Positions 61,001 through 64,000 of a stretch of 64,000 nucleotides of DNA are shown here, in pieces. Below the pieces are notes generated by a model, which was not told the DNA's origin, ran no database searches, and was given only the letters and a program-made list of their open reading frames with translations. The DNA comes from Zonotrichia leucophrys gambelii (taxonomy: Eukaryota; Chordata; Aves; Passeriformes; Passerellidae), in contig NC_088172.1 of the NCBI RefSeq assembly GCF_028769735.1, forward strand, positions 56,947,075-57,011,074, given 5' to 3'. The position numbers and the translations under genes are program-made. Every line of letters begins with the position of its first letter. The stretch's first letter is position 1.

Positions 61001-62068
61001 TCAGGAGGTTGGACTTCAATGCAGTACATTTCTATAAACAGTTTGTGTAAGAACTTTGGTTCGTTATGCTTGATTCCGCACTTTTTCAACTCATAACACC
61101 CAGAGTATGAGAATTTTACTGATACTTAGGTTTTAACATGGGTGAGAAGGGGAATTTCTAAATTTGTCTAAAGCCAGTGGGCTGTTTTAAGAAAAAAATA
61201 TTAGCATATCTCAGTGGATACTGTGTAGAAGTGGTAAGAGTTACTTCAGGTATGACCTTTCTTTGAATAGAATGCTAAAATCTTGTAAATTGGGTCAAAT
61301 TAATACCACTATGGGGTTACTAAAAGTTTTGCTGTAGGAATTTTTCCCTGCTTTGTATTGTATATATATAAAGTGAATTTTTACTTACACTTCCTGTTTC
61401 CCATTTACTTTGACTTTGGTATCCACATTTTTTTCCACTGGCTAATTTCCCTACAGCCATTTATGTAGGGAAGCCCATACCATACCTCTCAACAGTGTGC
61501 AAACTGAACTGTGTCAAGTTACTGTAAAGCTTTACCTTAAGGGGTTTTTCCCTATAATTTCTGTTTTTCTGCCTCAGAAGAAAGGCAGATCTTAAAAGTA
61601 ACAGCATCTCTTCATGGCATCAGAATCTAGAAAAGTTGTGTCTTACAGTTTGCAGACTGCTGCTTTCCAACTCACCAGCAATAATATGCGTTTAGTGCAC
61701 TTAAATGTGTCAGAGGAGGCTGGAAAGTGGAAATATCCTTCGCCTTAATATCTCAGATATGTAACGTGTGACTTTATAACCAGAAGGGGGTTAGTTTTTC
61801 ATAAAATAGAGACCCGGTTTAGTGTAGCATGTTACAGGCTATCTAGTACGTTTAAAATAGCACATAGTATATTTTTTTATTTTTCAGTAAACAAAAAAGA
61901 GACCAAGACCGTGCTCGGTCCTCCCCATCTTCCTCCCCATCTTCTTCCTCATCCAGTTCTCGAGAAGAAAAGGATTGCAAGAAGGAAAGAGATGAAGAGT
62001 TCAAAACCCACCATGAACAGAAAGAATACTCTGGTTTTGCAGGAGTCAACAGGCCAAGAGGCACCTTT
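51945..62068 (+). CDS. BCLAF1: BCLAF1, BCL2-associated transcription factor 1 (first 800 codons)
   Basis: Nuclear RS-domain protein of the THRAP3/BCLAF1 family, linked to pre-mRNA splicing and mRNP complexes, transcriptional repression, apoptosis and the DNA-damage response. Eight coding exons: 51945-52048, 52907-53812, 55244-55915, 56026-56195, 58819-58924, 59826-59910, 60572-60747 and 61888-62068. These sum to 2400 bases, in phase throughout. The start [20 protein letters not shown] is identical to human. Residues 1-170 form the Arg/Ser domain with an [17 protein letters not shown] patch. Residues ~337-617 are acidic and Lys/Glu-rich ([20 protein letters not shown]). The conserved core [20 protein letters not shown] and [14 protein letters not shown] follows, then a Ser run. 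The reading stops at ..RPRGTF, where human continues FRIRGRGRARG. About 120 C-terminal codons lie right of the window. Conservation with human is very high. Confidence 0.98.
52907..53812 (+). CDS. BCLAF1: BCLAF1 large RS-domain exon (906 bases)
   Basis: Acceptor TTTTTTATTTTAG; donor AAAAG|GTAAGA. It encodes [20 protein letters not shown], the [20 protein letters not shown] patch, [20 protein letters not shown] and many Ser-Pro sites ([25 protein letters not shown]) suited to proline-directed kinases. Confidence 0.98.
55244..55915 (+). CDS. BCLAF1: BCLAF1 acidic exon (672 bases)
   Basis: Acceptor TATCCACAG; donor AATAG|GTAAAT. Reads [20 protein letters not shown] onward to [12 protein letters not shown]. 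Contains [18 protein letters not shown] and [20 protein letters not shown]. Confidence 0.98.
56026..56195 (+). CDS. BCLAF1: BCLAF1 conserved-core exon (170 bases)
   Basis: Reads [20 protein letters not shown] and [27 protein letters not shown]. This is the segment most conserved between BCLAF1 and THRAP3. It is preceded by a 110-base intron. Confidence 0.98.
58819..58924 (+). CDS. BCLAF1: BCLAF1 exon (106 bases)
   Basis: Reads (E)[18 protein letters not shown] and [16 protein letters not shown]. Acceptor GTAACCAACAG, donor ATAG|GTATAT. Confidence 0.97.
59826..59910 (+). CDS. BCLAF1: BCLAF1 exon (85 bases)
   Basis: Reads [20 protein letters not shown] and VFKEESQK, ending in phase 0 at AAAAA|GTAGGT. 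Acceptor TTTTATTTTACATTTAG. Confidence 0.97.
60572..60747 (+). CDS. BCLAF1: BCLAF1 exon (176 bases)
   Basis: Reads [20 protein letters not shown], then a Lys/Arg/Ser-rich stretch to [12 protein letters not shown]. Acceptor TTTGTTTACAG, donor GACAG|GTAAAT. Confidence 0.97.
61888..62068 (+). CDS. BCLAF1: BCLAF1 last exon in window (181 bases)
   Basis: Reads [20 protein letters not shown], a Ser run, [18 protein letters not shown], then [12 protein letters not shown] in phase 0 at TTT|GTAAGT. The next exon, expected to begin FRIRGRGR, is not found before the window ends. Confidence 0.96.
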
Positions 62069-64000
62069 GTAAGTTTTTCTCCTATTCTTCCCCCAAACCG
62101 TTCACCAATGGCAATAGCGGAACAAAGTAAATGAGGGAGTGTTGGAGTGATTCATGTTAGGCTAGACTTTAGGTCTTTATACGATATACCAAACCTGAAA
62201 CATTGAGTCTTTTGTTTTTCCCCAGCACTCACCAGTAGCACTTGAATGATCTGTAAATACGCATTAGCATGACATCACAGATCCTAGCATAAGGGTCTGG
62301 GGAAACAGGATTATTCCTTGCTCTTCTTTTATAATGCTGCTTCCTAACAGGACCTGGAAATTTACTGTTCTGTAAATTTTAAGTCTTGGGTCCTGATAGC
62401 CCTTAGCTCCCTGCACCTTCTGTTTTTCCCTCTCATGTTGGGTTTGGTTTTGCACTCCTTTGTGTGTAATACCTGCAACTTTTTATATAGAGAATGGCAC
62501 GTAATTAAAAATAAGTGTCAACCTTGAAACAGCTGTATTGAGGAGATGGTATACTTGTTATTTTTGTGTTTCTTTGGCTTGGACTAGCCACTGAGCATGA
62601 GAGTTCATTGATCTACCTCTGGAATGTATTTAAGCATTGTGATTTGGAAAGTGGCATATTGACCACACTAGTCTTCAGAAAAATCTTAAACTTTCAGATT
62701 CCATGGTAATGTAATTATTGATGTATAATTGGGAAGTGTAGATGCATTTGGAAAAACTAGGAATCAATAAAGAAGGCCTTGAAAAAGATAGGGAGCACTT
62801 AAAAACACCATACAGCCCAAACCAAAAAAAAACAAACCCAAAACAACCCACAAACAGACACCACTCACCCACCCCTGAACAACATGGCAAAATAGACCTC
62901 CAGACCACAGCTAACACACAAAAAAGTTCAAGTTCTGTGTAGGTTGGGAAAAACTGTTTTACATAATAAGTAGGAGTAATTTCATACTTCAACAATAATT
63001 TCTTAATGTAGCCTGTAATGAAGACTAAATAATGCTAAAGTGCAATGTTTAGTATAAATGTTTAATCATGCAAAAAATAAGTTTTGAACTAGACATAAGG
63101 GTGTCTGAAATGCATGTGGCATGTACCAATACTTGAGGCTTGAATCCTCCATCTAAAAAACTACAGCTACCTAGAGGAAAATGCAAAGTTCTAAATTTCT
63201 AACACTCAAAGGGCATCATTCCTCCTTTCTTCTTATTTTTATATAGTTATGCTATGGATCTATGTGGTGTAAGTATATAAAGCCCTGGATGGTGTAGGCA
63301 TCAAATATGACTATCAGCACAATTTGTAGCTGTATAAAATAATGGCACAAACAAAACAGAAGTTAAACAAAAGGGAGCTTAAAACTCTATCTCCTGTCAA
63401 GGAGATTTAGTGGGAGAAAACTTGTAATTGATTGAAGCCTTCCTGCTTTATCAAACCAGATTGTAGGTATTGTGAGATAGGTACTACTTCATATGCAATT
63501 GAGGTAGATGGGAATTGTAAAGTTAATAGATTTCTACTCATTTAATTGCTAGTGACTACCAATTTGGTCTATGCTGTGATAACAGGTTAATTAATGTTTC
63601 TTAACAACATACATGGTCACACACAGGCTTTTGGAACAAAGTGTCTGAGCAGGTGAATCTAAATAGGCCAACTGCTGACTCAGATCTCCTCTTTAGGGAT
63701 AAATCTTGGATGGTATCAAAAAACACAGACCAGGTAGCGTAGGAATGTGTTTGTAAATACCGACTAATAGTGGCTGCATTCCAGTTACTACTGCTTTGCT
63801 TTTGGACTAAATCAAATGCTTTGGCTTTAAATCTTTCTCCTAACAGGAGGCCTTGGAGAATATAACATCTTCCCTATCCAGCAAGCTAATGTTAAGTCAG
63901 CAATGGTTTTTCTCTAACTTTGGCTTGTACACAATCCTCTTGGATTCTAGGCTTCCCATACATAAGCATCATGAATAGTTTTAAAATATGGACACAGAAA
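62069..64000 (+). other. BCLAF1: BCLAF1 intron running off the right edge
   Basis: No sequence encoding the RG-rich C-terminus is seen. It contains an A/C-rich, G-poor block at about 62812-62935 whose frames look like a Pro/Asn/Gln-rich protein only because of composition. Confidence 0.75.
62812..62935. repeat. A/C-rich low-complexity block
   Basis: The plus strand is nearly free of G and T for over 100 bases (CAAACCCAAAACAACCCACA and following). It resembles the reverse complement of the T/G-rich blocks at 9468-9600, so both may descend from the same kind of simple repeat. Confidence 0.65.

Noticed and set aside
1..64000. CRISPR arrays, tRNA, rRNA, operons and other prokaryotic features
   Set aside because: The DNA is vertebrate. 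I saw no spaced repeat array, no tRNA cloverleaf and no rRNA.

Overview
The window is vertebrate nuclear DNA, almost certainly from a bird. It holds multi-exon genes with GT-AG introns, several CR1 retrotransposon copies (3' ends of both old and young types), solo LTRs of the kind found in songbird and other neoavian genomes, and a gene order (MAP7 - BCLAF1) that matches human 6q23.3. All coding calls were made by reading splice junctions and translating by hand; no search was run. Comparisons with human MAP7 and BCLAF1 are from memory of those proteins.

Layout. (1) About 1-6800, plus strand: the 3' end of MAP7 (ensconsin), with its last three coding exons (137-260, 5367-5593, 6334-6344) and the start of its 3' UTR. 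(2) 6800-10270: convergent intergenic DNA with a Z-DNA-prone tract, a T/G-rich block and a solo LTR. (3) 11128-35923, minus strand: a complete 14-coding-exon gene that I reconstructed exon by exon. Every junction is in phase, and it encodes a 574-residue armadillo-repeat protein of the Vac8 type with a probable N-terminal acylation signal. Its introns carry CR1 and LTR insertions. (4) 35924-42930: intergenic DNA with an LTR-like element, a tandem repeat, an AT-dinucleotide tract and a CR1 copy. (5) 42950-44150: a CpG island with YY1-type, ETS-type and GC-box motifs, the BCLAF1 promoter. (6) 43600-64000, plus strand: BCLAF1. It has a non-coding first exon, a long 5' intron region, and eight coding exons giving the first 800 codons; the last ~120 codons (the RG-rich C-terminus) lie beyond the right edge.

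How the genes relate. MAP7 binds microtubules and recruits kinesin-1. BCLAF1 is a nuclear RS-domain protein of the THRAP3/BCLAF1 family acting in transcription, splicing and the DNA-damage response. The Vac8-like gene lies tail-to-tail with MAP7 and head-to-head with BCLAF1. As far as I know, MAP7 and BCLAF1 are direct neighbours in human, so this armadillo gene is the most notable item here. A pyrimidine tract ending one base before its ATG suggests that its true first exon is non-coding and further upstream, possibly in the BCLAF1 CpG island.
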